From positions 1 through 34,789 of the forward strand of contig NZ_JAGPWC010000054.1 of the NCBI RefSeq assembly GCF_018119405.1: a DNA stretch of 34,789 nucleotides, given 5' to 3'. A program made the position numbers and the translations under genes. Numbering within the stretch: the stretch's first letter is position 1; the number at the start of each line of letters is the position of its first letter. This document shows, in pieces, positions 20,323-27,930 of this stretch. This stretch comes from Massilia sp. ST3 (GTDB taxonomy: Bacteria; Pseudomonadota; Gammaproteobacteria; Burkholderiales; Burkholderiaceae_D). The notes below the pieces were generated by a model that saw only the letters and a list, made by a program, of their open reading frames with translations, did not search any database and was not told the origin of the DNA.

Positions 20323-21615
20323 TTATCCGGGGAGCGTGGTGTTGGGCAGCGAGGCGGTGAAGGTGCTGCCCTTCCCCGGCTCGGAGCTGATCGCCAGGCG
20401 GCCGCCGTGGCGCAGCAGGACGTGCTTGACGATCGCCAGGCCCAAGCCGGTGCCCTGGGTCTCGCGCGAGCGGCTCTTGTCGACACGGTAGAAGCGCTCG
20501 GTCAGGCGCGGGATGTGGCTGGGGTCGATGCCGATGCCGCAGTCGGTCACCTGGAAGCGCAGGTCGTTGTCGCCGCGGGTCCAGCGCAGGCGGATGGTGC
20601 CGCCGTTCGGGGAGTAGCGCACCGCGTTCGAGGCCAGGTTGGCGAAGGCGCTGCGCAGCTCCTCCATGCTGCCCATGACGTCGGGGCCGTCGACCCGCAC
20701 CTCGACCTGGTGGCGGCCGTTCGACAGCGCGCGGGCTTCTTCCGCCACCGATTCGACCATCTCCTTCATGTCGACCCGCTCGCGGCGCAGCGGGAACTCG
20801 TCGGATTCCAGGCGCGACAGGGTCAGCATGTCCTGGATCAGGCGCTGCATGCGGTGCGCCTGCTCGGTCATGAGCTTCAGGTGCGCGGTGCGGGTGGCCA
20901 CGTCGATGCCGGGGTCGGACATGGCGATCTCGAGGAAGCCGACGATCACCGTCAGCGGCGTGCGCAGCTCGTGCGAGGCGTTGGCGATGAAGTCGCGCCG
21001 CATCGCCTCGACCCGCTCGCTGTCGGTGGCGTCGTGGGTCACCAGGATCTGGCGCCGGTTCTCGAAGGGGATGATGCGGCACTCGATCTTGCGGCCGCGG
21101 AAGGACAGGGTCAGCGGCTGCTCGTAGCGGCCCAGGATGATGTAGTCGATGAAATCCGGATGGCGCACCAGGTTGGTCACGCGCAGGCCCTTGTCGCGTT
21201 CCATGGTCAGCCCGAGGTGGCGCTCGGCGGCGGTGTTGCACCATTCGAGGAACAGGACGTCGTCCATGATCGCCACGCCTTCCGGCAGCAGCTGCATGGC
21301 CTGGCGGAAGCGCGCCAGCCATTCGGAGAGCTCGGCCTGGTTGCGCTCGTCCTCGCGCCGCAACCTGTACAGGCGCGCGAACACGTCGGTCCAGGCGCCC
21401 CAGCCGTCCGGCAGGCGCGAGCTGTGGGGTTCGTTCAGCCATTCGCCCAGTTCGTGGAGGTAGGAGAGCTGGACCAGGAAGGCGGCCACCACGCCCGCCA
21501 GGGCCAGGGCCAGGCCGGCGACAAGGCCGAACCACCACCAGGCCAGGCCGGCGGCGGCGAAGACGAGGCCGAGGCGCAGCAGCGCCGGGACCCAGAACAG
21601 AAGTTTGGGATTCAT
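20323..21615 (-). CDS. phoR: Phosphate-regulon sensor histidine kinase PhoR
   Basis: The protein has 430 residues. Two N-terminal hydrophobic segments (about 6-30 and 31-52) anchor it. A PAS-like domain follows (about 100-195), then HisKA with the phospho-acceptor H215 in ASHELRTP and the ATPase domain with N330 (ASNAVRYSPNGG), DCGIGI (358-363) and GTGLGL (388-393). It phosphorylates PhoB when phosphate is scarce and, with PhoU and Pst, is held inactive when phosphate is plentiful. A 155-nt gap containing a REP-like palindrome separates it from phoB, and no ribosome-binding site is clear, so its expression may be lower than that of phoB. Confidence 0.96.
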   Translation of the reverse strand: MNPKLLFWVPALLRLGLVFAAAGLAWWWFGLVAGLALALAGVVAAFLVQLSYLHELGEWLNEPHSSRLPDGWGAWTDVFARLYRLRREDERNQAELSEWLARFRQAMQLLPEGVAIMDDVLFLEWCNTAAERHLGLTMERDKGLRVTNLVRHPDFIDYIILGRYEQPLTLSFRGRKIECRIIPFENRRQILVTHDATDSERVEAMRRDFIANASHELRTPLTVIVGFLEIAMSDPGIDVATRTAHLKLMTEQAHRMQRLIQDMLTLSRLESDEFPLRRERVDMKEMVESVAEEARALSNGRHQVEVRVDGPDVMGSMEELRSAFANLASNAVRYSPNGGTIRLRWTRGDNDLRFQVTDCGIGIDPSHIPRLTERFYRVDKSRSRETQGTGLGLAIVKHVLLRHGGRLAISSEPGKGSTFTASLPNTTLPG

Positions 21616-21698
21616 CGCGGTATTGTTAAGAAAACCTTATTGTGGGCGATGTTGGGGTTGCGGTGCAGAGGGATGCCGCGGTCTGGGTGCAAACTTGG

Positions 21699-21718
21699 GT
21701 TCCGGCCTTCGCTGGAAC
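21699..21718. repeat. REP-like palindrome between phoB and phoR
   Basis: GTTCCGGC and GCTGGAAC form an 8-bp stem with one G-T wobble and a CTTC loop. The surrounding TGGGTTCCGGCCTTCGCTGG resembles dispersed palindromic repeats found in many GC-rich proteobacteria. Only one copy is visible in this window, so repeat status is inferred. Confidence 0.45.
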
Positions 21719-21755
21719 GACGGGTCACCGCCAGTTGCCAGTCCATGCAAGAACC

Positions 21756-21769
21756 CGGGCACTTGCCCG
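21756..21769 (-). terminator. Small hairpin directly after the phoB stop
   Basis: CGGGCA (21756-21761) and TGCCCG (21764-21769) lie next to the phoB stop codon (21773-21771). No T tract follows, so at most it is a weak or partial terminator or an RNA-stabilising hairpin. Confidence 0.35.
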
Positions 21770-21770
21770 A

Positions 21771-22457
21771 CTACTTCTCCGACAGCATATACCCCACACT
21801 GCGCACCGTCCGGATCAGCCCATCGGCCGACTTGAGCGCCTTGCGCAGCCTGAGCACGTGAACGTCCACCGTCCGCTCCTCGATCACCGCGTGGTCGCCC
21901 CACACCTTGTCGAGCAGCTGGGCGCGCGAGAAGACGCGTTCGCGGTGCGCCATCAGGAACTTGAGCAGCTTGTATTCCGCATTGCCGATGTCGATCTGCT
22001 GCCCCTCCACCGCCACCGTGCAGCTATTCGGGTCGAGGGTGACGGCGCCGGCGCGCAACGGCGCTTCGGCCAGGTGCGGGCTCTTGCGGCGCAGCAGCGC
22101 GCGCGAGCGGGCCAGCAGCTCGCGCGGCGAGAACGGCTTGGTGACGTAGTCGTCGGCGCCGTTGTTCAGGCCCGCGATCTTGTCCTCTTCCATGCTCTTG
22201 GCGGTCAGCATGATCACCGGGATGTCCTGGAAGTCGCGGTCGGCGCGCAGGCGCGCCAGCAGGCGCAGGCCGCTCTGGTCGGGCAGCATCCAGTCCAGCA
22301 GCACCAGGTCGGGCTTGCCGCGGCTGATGCTCTCCCACGCGCCTTGCGCGGTATCGGCGCTGCGGATGTCCCAGCCCGCCTCGCGCAGCGAATAGCTCAC
22401 CAGCTCGACGATCGCCGGCTCGTCCTCCACCACCAGCACATTGGTATTGTCCGCCAT
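21771..22457 (-). CDS. phoB: Phosphate-regulon response regulator PhoB
   Basis: The protein has 228 residues. The receiver domain (about 5-120) has the acidic pocket E11/D12, the phosphorylated D55 (LLDWMLPD), T85 and K107. The C-terminal winged helix (about 130-225) is of the OmpR/PhoB type and ends with the GYMLSE wing. Once phosphorylated it binds Pho boxes, two of which lie upstream of pstS here, so the operon should be autoregulated. The ATG at 22457 lies 2 nt after the phoU stop. Its open frame continues upstream only as a shadow of phoU. Confidence 0.97.
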   Translation of the reverse strand: MADNTNVLVVEDEPAIVELVSYSLREAGWDIRSADTAQGAWESISRGKPDLVLLDWMLPDQSGLRLLARLRADRDFQDIPVIMLTAKSMEEDKIAGLNNGADDYVTKPFSPRELLARSRALLRRKSPHLAEAPLRAGAVTLDPNSCTVAVEGQQIDIGNAEYKLLKFLMAHRERVFSRAQLLDKVWGDHAVIEERTVDVHVLRLRKALKSADGLIRTVRSVGYMLSEK

Positions 22458-22459
22458 GC

Positions 22460-23173
22460 TCAAGCGCCCGGCTGCTCGAGCGCTGGGTTGGCCAAACCCG
22501 GCTTGCTGTGGCGGATGTCGCGCCCCTCGACCACGTAGATCACGTATTCGGCGATGTTCTTGGCGTGGTCGCCGATGCGCTCGATGGCCTTGGCCACCCA
22601 CAGAGTGTCGAGCGCGTTCGAGATCGTGCGCGGATCTTCCATCATGAAGGTCACCAGGCTGCGCATGATGGTGCGGAATTCGTGGTCCACCACCTCGTCG
22701 GCCGCGATCAGCTGCAAGGCCTGCTTGCCGTCCAGGCGCGCGAAGGCGTCCAGGGCGTCGTGCAGCAGCTCGCAAGTCGCCTTCGAGATGGTGCGGATCA
22801 TGTCGTAGTGGTTGAAGGAACCCGCGCCGCGCTCGTGCAGGCTGCGGGCGATGCGCGCGATCTTGGTCGCCTCGTCGCCGATGCGCTCCAGGTCGGTGAT
22901 CACCTTGATGGTCGCCATCACGGTGCGCAGGTCGTTCGCGGTCGGCTGGCGGCGCACGATCAGGTGGCTGCACGCGTCGTCGAGCGAGACCTCGAGCTGG
23001 TTGACCGACTGGTCTTCCGCGATCACGCGCTCGGCACGCACGCTGTCGCCCACGCGGAAGCACTCGAGCGCCTCGTCGAACTGGGTTTCCACCATGCCGC
23101 CCATCAGCAGGACCTTGGAACGAATCGCTTCCAGCTCCTGGTCGTACTGCTTGGATGAATGCTCGCCTGTCAT
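22460..23173 (-). CDS. phoU: Phosphate signalling regulator PhoU
   Basis: The protein has 237 residues. It is a two-repeat three-helix-bundle protein with the metal-binding motifs E-R-I-G-D (in TDLERIGDEATK and KAIERIGDHAKN). PhoU links the state of the Pst transporter to PhoR, keeping the regulon off in high phosphate. The start at 23173 (MTGEHSSKQYD) follows GGAG at good spacing. A TTG at 23215 would add 14 poorly fitting residues. It lies between pstB (46 nt) and phoB (2 nt). Confidence 0.95.
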   Translation of the reverse strand: MTGEHSSKQYDQELEAIRSKVLLMGGMVETQFDEALECFRVGDSVRAERVIAEDQSVNQLEVSLDDACSHLIVRRQPTANDLRTVMATIKVITDLERIGDEATKIARIARSLHERGAGSFNHYDMIRTISKATCELLHDALDAFARLDGKQALQLIAADEVVDHEFRTIMRSLVTFMMEDPRTISNALDTLWVAKAIERIGDHAKNIAEYVIYVVEGRDIRHSKPGLANPALEQPGA

Positions 23174-23219
23174 TACTTTACTCCGTGTCTTTTTGTCAGA
23201 ATCAGCCGTAGCCAATGCC

Positions 23220-24017
23220 TCAGCCGAATCGGCCGGTGATGTAGTCCTGCGTTTCCTTGCGCGCCGGGTTCATGAAGATCTGGTCGGTTTCGCCGAATTC
23301 GACCAGCTCACCCAGGTACATGTAGGCAGTGTAATCGGAACAGCGCGCCGCCTGCTGCATGTTGTGGGTCACGATGGCGATCGTGTAGTCCTGCTTCAAC
23401 TCGCTGATCAGCTCCTCGATCTTGGCGGTCGAGATCGGGTCCAGGGCCGAAGTCGGTTCGTCCAGCAGCAGCACGTCCGGCTTGACCGCCACGCCGCGCG
23501 CGATGCACAGGCGCTGCTGCTGGCCGCCCGACAGCGACAGGCCGCTCTTGGTCAGCTTGTCCTTGGCTTCCTCCCACAGCGCCGCCTTCTTGAGCGCCCA
23601 TTCGACGCGCTCGTCCATCTCGCCTTTGGACAGGTTCTCGTACAGGCGCACGCCGAAAGCGATGTTGTCGTAGATCGACATCGGGAACGGGGTCGGCTTC
23701 TGGAACACCATGCCGACCTTCGCGCGCAGCATGTTGACATCGACGCCAGGCTCCAGGATGTTGCGGCCGCGGTAGAGGATCGAACCTTCCGCGCGCTGCC
23801 CCGGGTACAGGTCGTACATGCGGTTCAGGGTGCGCAGCAGGGTCGACTTGCCGCAGCCCGAGGGACCGATGAAGGCCGTCACCTGCTTGTCGTGGACATC
23901 CAGGCTGACGTCCTTGAGGCTCTGCGTCTTCCCGTAGAAGAAATTCAGGCCGGAGATCTCGATCGTCTTCGCTTTGGCGGCGGCGCTCGAGGCCGAAGTA
24001 GGCATAGGTTGGGTCAT
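23220..24017 (-). CDS. pstB: Phosphate ABC transporter ATP-binding protein PstB
   Basis: The protein has 265 residues. It powers high-affinity phosphate import through PstA/PstC. Walker A GPSGCGKS (51-58), Q-loop FQKPTPFP, signature LSGGQ (162-166), Walker B LLLDEP (183-188) and the switch histidine in VTHN are all present. The PstB-typical SIYDN and LNRMYDL motifs confirm the subfamily. The ATG at 24017 is chosen; a GTG one codon upstream is an alternative. It follows pstA by 18 nt. Confidence 0.97.
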   Translation of the reverse strand: MTQPMPTSASSAAAKAKTIEISGLNFFYGKTQSLKDVSLDVHDKQVTAFIGPSGCGKSTLLRTLNRMYDLYPGQRAEGSILYRGRNILEPGVDVNMLRAKVGMVFQKPTPFPMSIYDNIAFGVRLYENLSKGEMDERVEWALKKAALWEEAKDKLTKSGLSLSGGQQQRLCIARGVAVKPDVLLLDEPTSALDPISTAKIEELISELKQDYTIAIVTHNMQQAARCSDYTAYMYLGELVEFGETDQIFMNPARKETQDYITGRFG

Positions 24018-24035
24018 CACAGTAGTCAGGATAGA

Positions 24036-24896
24036 TTAACGCGGGGTCTTCTGGCTGAACAGGGTCCGCGACAGGATGTTCAGCAGCAGCACGGTAAAGG
24101 TCACCAGCAGCGCGCCGCCCCAGGCCAGCGAGCGCCAGTCGTCGTAGGGGCTCATCGCGAACTGGAAGATCACCACCGGCAGGTTGGCCATCGGGGCGTT
24201 CATGTCGTTGCTGTAGAACTGGTTGTTCAGGGCGGTGAACAGCAGCGGCGCGGTCTCGCCCGAGATGCGGGCCAGGGCCAGCAGCACGCCGGTCACGACG
24301 CCGGCCTTGACGGCGCGCAGGCGCACGGTCATGGCCACCTTCCAGTGCGGCGCGCCCAGGGCGTAGGCGGCTTCCAGCAGCGAGTTCGGCACCAGGCGCA
24401 GCATGTTGTCGGTGGTGCGCACCACCACCGGCACCGCGATCAGCGACAGCGCGATGGTGCCTGCGTAGCCCGAGAAGTGCTGCACGTTGGCGACGTAGAT
24501 CGCATACACGAACAGGCCGATCACGATCGAGGGCGCCGACAGCATGATGTCGGTGACGAAGCGGGTCACGCTGGCGAACTTGTTGTTGTCGCCGTATTCG
24601 GCCAGGTAGATGCCGGCCAGGATGCCGATCGGGGTCGAAACCAGGGTCGACAGGCCGACCATCATGACGCTGCCCATGATGGCGTTGCGCAGGCCGCCGC
24701 CTTCGCTGCCCGGGGCCGGGGTGTCGGCCGTGAACAGGGTGCCCGACAGCGCGCCGAAGCCGTTGACCAGCAGGGTGGCCAGGATCCAGAACAGGAAGCC
24801 GAGGCCGATCGCCATGGCGATCACGGAGAGGACGATGCCGGCGCGGTGCGCCAGCAGGCGCCTGCGGTAGACGGGGTTCTTGGCGATGGTGTTCAT
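24036..24896 (-). CDS. pstA: Phosphate ABC transporter permease PstA
   Basis: The protein has 286 residues with six predicted membrane helices. The coupling motif before the fifth helix reads EAAYALGAPHWKVAMTV, the EAA loop that contacts PstB. The large first periplasmic loop with TPAPGSEGGGLRNAI is typical of PstA. It follows pstC by 11 nt. Confidence 0.96.
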   Translation of the reverse strand: MNTIAKNPVYRRRLLAHRAGIVLSVIAMAIGLGFLFWILATLLVNGFGALSGTLFTADTPAPGSEGGGLRNAIMGSVMMVGLSTLVSTPIGILAGIYLAEYGDNNKFASVTRFVTDIMLSAPSIVIGLFVYAIYVANVQHFSGYAGTIALSLIAVPVVVRTTDNMLRLVPNSLLEAAYALGAPHWKVAMTVRLRAVKAGVVTGVLLALARISGETAPLLFTALNNQFYSNDMNAPMANLPVVIFQFAMSPYDDWRSLAWGGALLVTFTVLLLNILSRTLFSQKTPR

Positions 24897-24907
24897 TATT
24901 TAGGACC

Positions 24908-25933
24908 TTATTTGCTACCCTCGTTGCGCGCCATACCCACCAGCATCAGCTTGGCGGCCGACAGGACGATGAAGGTGATCGCGAACAGGATCAGGGCCAG
25001 CGCGAACAGCGAGGACGAGTGCAAGGTGCTCGCGGCTTCGGCGAATTCGTTGGCCAGGGTCGAGGAAATCGAGTTACCGGCCGAGAACAGCGACCAGGAC
25101 AGGTCGTGGGCATTGCCGATCACGAAGGTGACGGCCATGGTCTCGCCCAGCGCGCGGCCCAGGCCCAGCATCACGCCGCCCACCACGCCGTTGCGGGTAT
25201 AGGGCAGCACGACCTTGCGCACCACTTCCCACTTGGTGCAGCCCAGGCCGTAGGCCGATTCCTTGAGCACGGTCGGGACGATCTCGAACACGTCGCGCAT
25301 CACCGACGAGATGAAGGGGATGATCATCACGGCCAGGATCAGGGCCGCGGTGAGGATGCCGATGCCCATGGTCGGACCCTGGAACAGCTGGCCGATCACC
25401 GGCAGCTGGCCGATGGTTTCCTTCAGCAGCGGCTGGACGTGGTCGGCGAACAGGGGCGCGAACACGAACAGGCCCCACATGCCGTAGATGATCGATGGGA
25501 CGCCGGCCAGCAGCTCGACCGCGGTGCCCATCGGGCGGCGCAGCCATGCCGGGCAGATCTCGGTCAGGAACAGGGCGATGCCGAAGCTGATCGGGAAGGC
25601 GATGGCCAGGGCGATCAGCGAGGTCGCCAGCGTGCCCCAGATGGCGATCAGGGCGCCGAACTGGTCGCCCACCGGATCCCACTCGACGCGGGTGACGAAG
25701 CCGGCGCCGAATTCCTTGAAGGCCGGGGCAGCGCCGATCGCCAGCGAGACGATGATCCCGACCAGCACCAGCAGCACCGAGGCCGCGAACAGCAGCGTGA
25801 TTTTATGGAAGAAGAAGTCCTGGATGCGCTGCTGGCGCATGGTGGCGCGCAAGGCGGCTGCCTGGCGCGCCTCGGCTTCGGCGGCGGCCGCGCCGGGCAG
25901 TTCGTCGAGGGCGACGCTTGGATGTACGCTCAT
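24908..25933 (-). CDS. pstC: Phosphate ABC transporter permease PstC
   Basis: The protein has 341 residues with six or more membrane helices and the EAA-type coupling loop KESAYGLGCTKWEVVRKV. A hydrophilic N-terminus of about 40 residues rich in Ala and Glu precedes the first helix. It pairs with PstA to form the channel. The ATG at 25933 is the only start that fits the family. The longer open frame upstream is a shadow of pstS. No good Shine-Dalgarno is seen; an A-rich stretch lies directly before the start. Two overlapping hairpins lie in the 77-nt gap after pstS. Confidence 0.96.
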   Translation of the reverse strand: MSVHPSVALDELPGAAAAEAEARQAAALRATMRQQRIQDFFFHKITLLFAASVLLVLVGIIVSLAIGAAPAFKEFGAGFVTRVEWDPVGDQFGALIAIWGTLATSLIALAIAFPISFGIALFLTEICPAWLRRPMGTAVELLAGVPSIIYGMWGLFVFAPLFADHVQPLLKETIGQLPVIGQLFQGPTMGIGILTAALILAVMIIPFISSVMRDVFEIVPTVLKESAYGLGCTKWEVVRKVVLPYTRNGVVGGVMLGLGRALGETMAVTFVIGNAHDLSWSLFSAGNSISSTLANEFAEAASTLHSSSLFALALILFAITFIVLSAAKLMLVGMARNEGSK

Positions 25934-25952
25934 GGTTTTTTTGTCAATCTTG

Positions 25953-25986
25953 CTGGCGCACGCCAGGGCCACGATGCTGCCGGCCC
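25953..25986 (-). other. Intercistronic hairpins between pstS and pstC
   Basis: GGGCC (25966-25970) pairs with GGCCC (25982-25986), and CTGGCG (25953-25958) pairs with CGCCAG (25961-25966). The two structures share base 25966 and border each other. They may protect the 3' end of a pstS mRNA, letting the binding protein be made in excess over the permease. This role is inferred from other transporter operons. Confidence 0.4.
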
Positions 25987-26010
25987 CTGCGCGATGCGGT
26001 GGATGGGTGC

Positions 26011-27048
26011 TTACCAGAGCGCCTTGCCGGCGGCGTCCTTCAGGTGGGAGCGCCAGGCATCCTGCACCAGCTTGGTGACGGCGTCGGGCATCGGCACGTA
26101 GTCCAGCTCGGCCGCGGCGGCGTCGCCATTCTTGTAGGCCCAGTCGAAGAACTTCAGCACTTCCTTGCCCTTCACGCCGTCGGCCTGCGACTTGTGCACC
26201 AGGATGTAGGAGGCGCCGGTGACCGGCCAGCTGGCCTTGCCCGCCTGGTCGGTCAGCACCACCGCGAAGCCCGGGGCCTTGGCCCAGTCGGCGCTGGCGG
26301 CGGCCGCGGCGAAGGCCGCATCGTCCGGCTGCAGGAAGACGCCGTCCTTGTTCTGCAGCTGGGTGTGCGCCATGCGGTTCTTCTTGGCGTAGGCCCATTC
26401 GACGTAGCCAATGCCGCCCTTGATGCGCTGCACGTTGGCGGCCACGCCCTCGTTGCCCTTCCCGCCCACGCCCACCGCCCACTTGACGGTGGCGCCGGCG
26501 CCGACCTTGCTCTTCCATTCCGGATTGGTCTTGCTCAGGTAGTCGGTCCACAGGAAGGAGGTGCCCGAGCTGTCGGCGCGGTGCACCACGGTGATGTCGT
26601 CGGCGGGCAGCTTGACGCCCGGGTTGAGGGCCGCGATCTGGGGCGCGTTCCACTTGGTGATCTTGCCCAGGAAGATGTCGGCGACGACGGCGCCGGTCAG
26701 CTTCAGCTGGCCCGGGGCGATGCCCGGCAGGTTCACGACCGGCACCACGCCGCCCATGATGGCCGGGAACTGGAACAGGCCGGCGGCGTTCAGCTCGTTG
26801 GCCGGCAGCGGCATGTCCGAAGCGCCGAAATCGACGGTCTTGGCCTTGATCTGCTTGATGCCGGCGCCCGAGCCGACCGATTGATAGTTGAGGCCGTTAC
26901 CGGAAGCGGCCTTGTACATCGTGGCCCACTTGGCGTAGATCGGATAGGGGAAGGTTGCGCCGGCGCCGGTGAGATTGGCGGCCTGGGCGCTGGTGGCCAG
27001 CGCGGCGGCGGCAAGGGCGACGGAAACGAACAGATGCTTCATGCGCAT
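26011..27048 (-). CDS. pstS: Phosphate ABC transporter substrate-binding protein PstS
   Basis: The protein has 345 residues. A signal peptide ends at AQA (residues 21-23), so the mature protein is periplasmic. Phosphate-contact segments are visible: GAGATFPYP (28-36), GSGAGIKQI, FGASDMPL and HRADSSGTSF. It captures phosphate for PstCAB. The ATG at 27048 follows AGAGGA at good spacing. It is the first gene of pstSCAB-phoU-phoBR and lies directly downstream of two Pho boxes. Confidence 0.97.
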   Translation of the reverse strand: MRMKHLFVSVALAAAALATSAQAANLTGAGATFPYPIYAKWATMYKAASGNGLNYQSVGSGAGIKQIKAKTVDFGASDMPLPANELNAAGLFQFPAIMGGVVPVVNLPGIAPGQLKLTGAVVADIFLGKITKWNAPQIAALNPGVKLPADDITVVHRADSSGTSFLWTDYLSKTNPEWKSKVGAGATVKWAVGVGGKGNEGVAANVQRIKGGIGYVEWAYAKKNRMAHTQLQNKDGVFLQPDDAAFAAAAASADWAKAPGFAVVLTDQAGKASWPVTGASYILVHKSQADGVKGKEVLKFFDWAYKNGDAAAAELDYVPMPDAVTKLVQDAWRSHLKDAAGKALW

Positions 27049-27099
27049 GGCAGATCCTCTTGAAGTAAGCCTCGGGAGACCCCGGTGACGATGCTGCGC

Positions 27100-27162
27100 A
27101 GTCTACCGGCCGAATATGACAACTTCATGACATCTTTCGCCAATGTGACACGGGGATGACAG
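27100..27162 (-). promoter_or_regulatory. Two Pho boxes and -10 element of the pst-pho operon
   Basis: On the minus strand, box 1 is CTGTCAT and GTGTCAC (27162-27156 and 27151-27145) and box 2 is ATGTCAT and TTGTCAT (27133-27127 and 27122-27116). Each pair has the 11-nt repeat spacing of PhoB sites. A -10-like TAGACT (27105-27100) follows the last half-site after 10 nt, as in E. coli Pho promoters lacking a -35. The leader to pstS is about 45 nt. Confidence 0.9.
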
Positions 27163-27336
27163 GCCCGCAAGCGCCTGTTTTCACTCTGGCGGAGGAGTTT
27201 TTTGGAGGAACGTGAGCGCTGAAATATGACATGCACCAGCGCTATAAACCTTGCAAATCCTCCACCACCTGCTAAGCTGAAATCGGGTATTCCTATTGAT
27301 CTACAAGGAGGGGATGCTGAAAGGCGTTTGGCTGTT

Positions 27337-27453
27337 ATGTTTAATGTACTGGTGTTTGGTATTTTGTCGGGACTGGTCGGGATCGTCGCCTTCCAGGCGA
27401 TCGAAGCAATCCGCAGCGGAACCGACGGCTTGTATGACCACTATCATCAATAA
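27337..27453 (+). CDS. Possible small membrane protein (38 residues), doubtful
   Basis: An ATG at 27337 opens 38 codons ending at 27453, with a predicted membrane helix (about residues 3-23) and a short polar tail ending in HYHQ. The frame extends upstream to an ATG at 27226. The strong Shine-Dalgarno-like AAGGAGGGG at 27305-27313 instead abuts an ATG at 27314 in another frame (48 codons, rich in Trp and Cys, unlikely product). A -10-like TATAAA lies at 27243-27248. No function can be assigned. The rest of 27163-27547 holds only this ORF and hairpins. Confidence 0.35.
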   Translation: MFNVLVFGILSGLVGIVAFQAIEAIRSGTDGLYDHYHQ

Positions 27454-27466
27454 GGCATAGTGGATA

Positions 27467-27520
27467 AGCCCGCTCAGCGGGCTGGTGATGAAACGGCGAG
27501 GCCATCGGGCGCTCGCCGTT
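27467..27520. terminator. Hairpins between the small ORF and the PilZ gene
   Basis: AGCCCGC/GCGGGCT (27467-27473 and 27477-27483) and AACGGCGAG/CTCGCCGTT (27492-27500 and 27512-27520) are two perfect inverted repeats. The second is followed on the minus strand by TTTC. They fit convergent termination, but the T tracts are weak. Confidence 0.45.
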
Positions 27521-27547
27521 CGTCATTCGGGAGGGTGGAAAACGCGT

Positions 27548-27868
27548 TCAGCGCATGAAGCGCGCCAGCGCCGTCATCGCCGCCAGTTCCAGGTTCAGGA
27601 ACTGGAAGCCGACCTTGAACTCGTTATTGCTGATAATGCAATACATCACCTTGGCGCGGGCGCTGATGGTGGCGAACTTGCCGTCCACCAGGATGTCGAA
27701 GCTGACCTGCCCGGCTTGCCCGACGAGGAGCGGGTTCGGCACGCCGACGCTGACGCCATTGGCGCCCACGTCCGCGGTACGGCCGAGAACGGGCGCGTCG
27801 CCTTCCATGGCGACCACGGCCTTGGTTTTCAGGATCTTGCGGGCGGATGTCCTTTTATCTCCAAGCAT
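27548..27868 (-). CDS. PilZ-domain protein with an altered c-di-GMP motif
   Basis: The protein has 106 residues and is essentially one PilZ domain. The RxxxR motif is present near the N-terminus (RTSAR). The second motif, usually D/N-x-S-x-x-G, reads DVGANG, with Gly in place of the conserved Ser, so c-di-GMP binding may be weakened or lost. It lies about 60 nt downstream of the radA stop on the opposite side from pst and is probably monocistronic. Its target is unknown. Confidence 0.75.
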   Translation of the reverse strand: MLGDKRTSARKILKTKAVVAMEGDAPVLGRTADVGANGVSVGVPNPLLVGQAGQVSFDILVDGKFATISARAKVMYCIISNNEFKVGFQFLNLELAAMTALARFMR

Positions 27869-27930
27869 ATCGAATCGTTCAAGCTGAGCCAGGCGGCATT
27901 ATAGGAAAAATCGGACCGGGGCGGGTACCC

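Noticed and set aside
22812..25202. A 796-codon plus-strand frame opposite phoU, pstB and pstA
   Set aside because: It spans three certain genes and their spacers with low-complexity His/Gln/Arg content; no domain seen.
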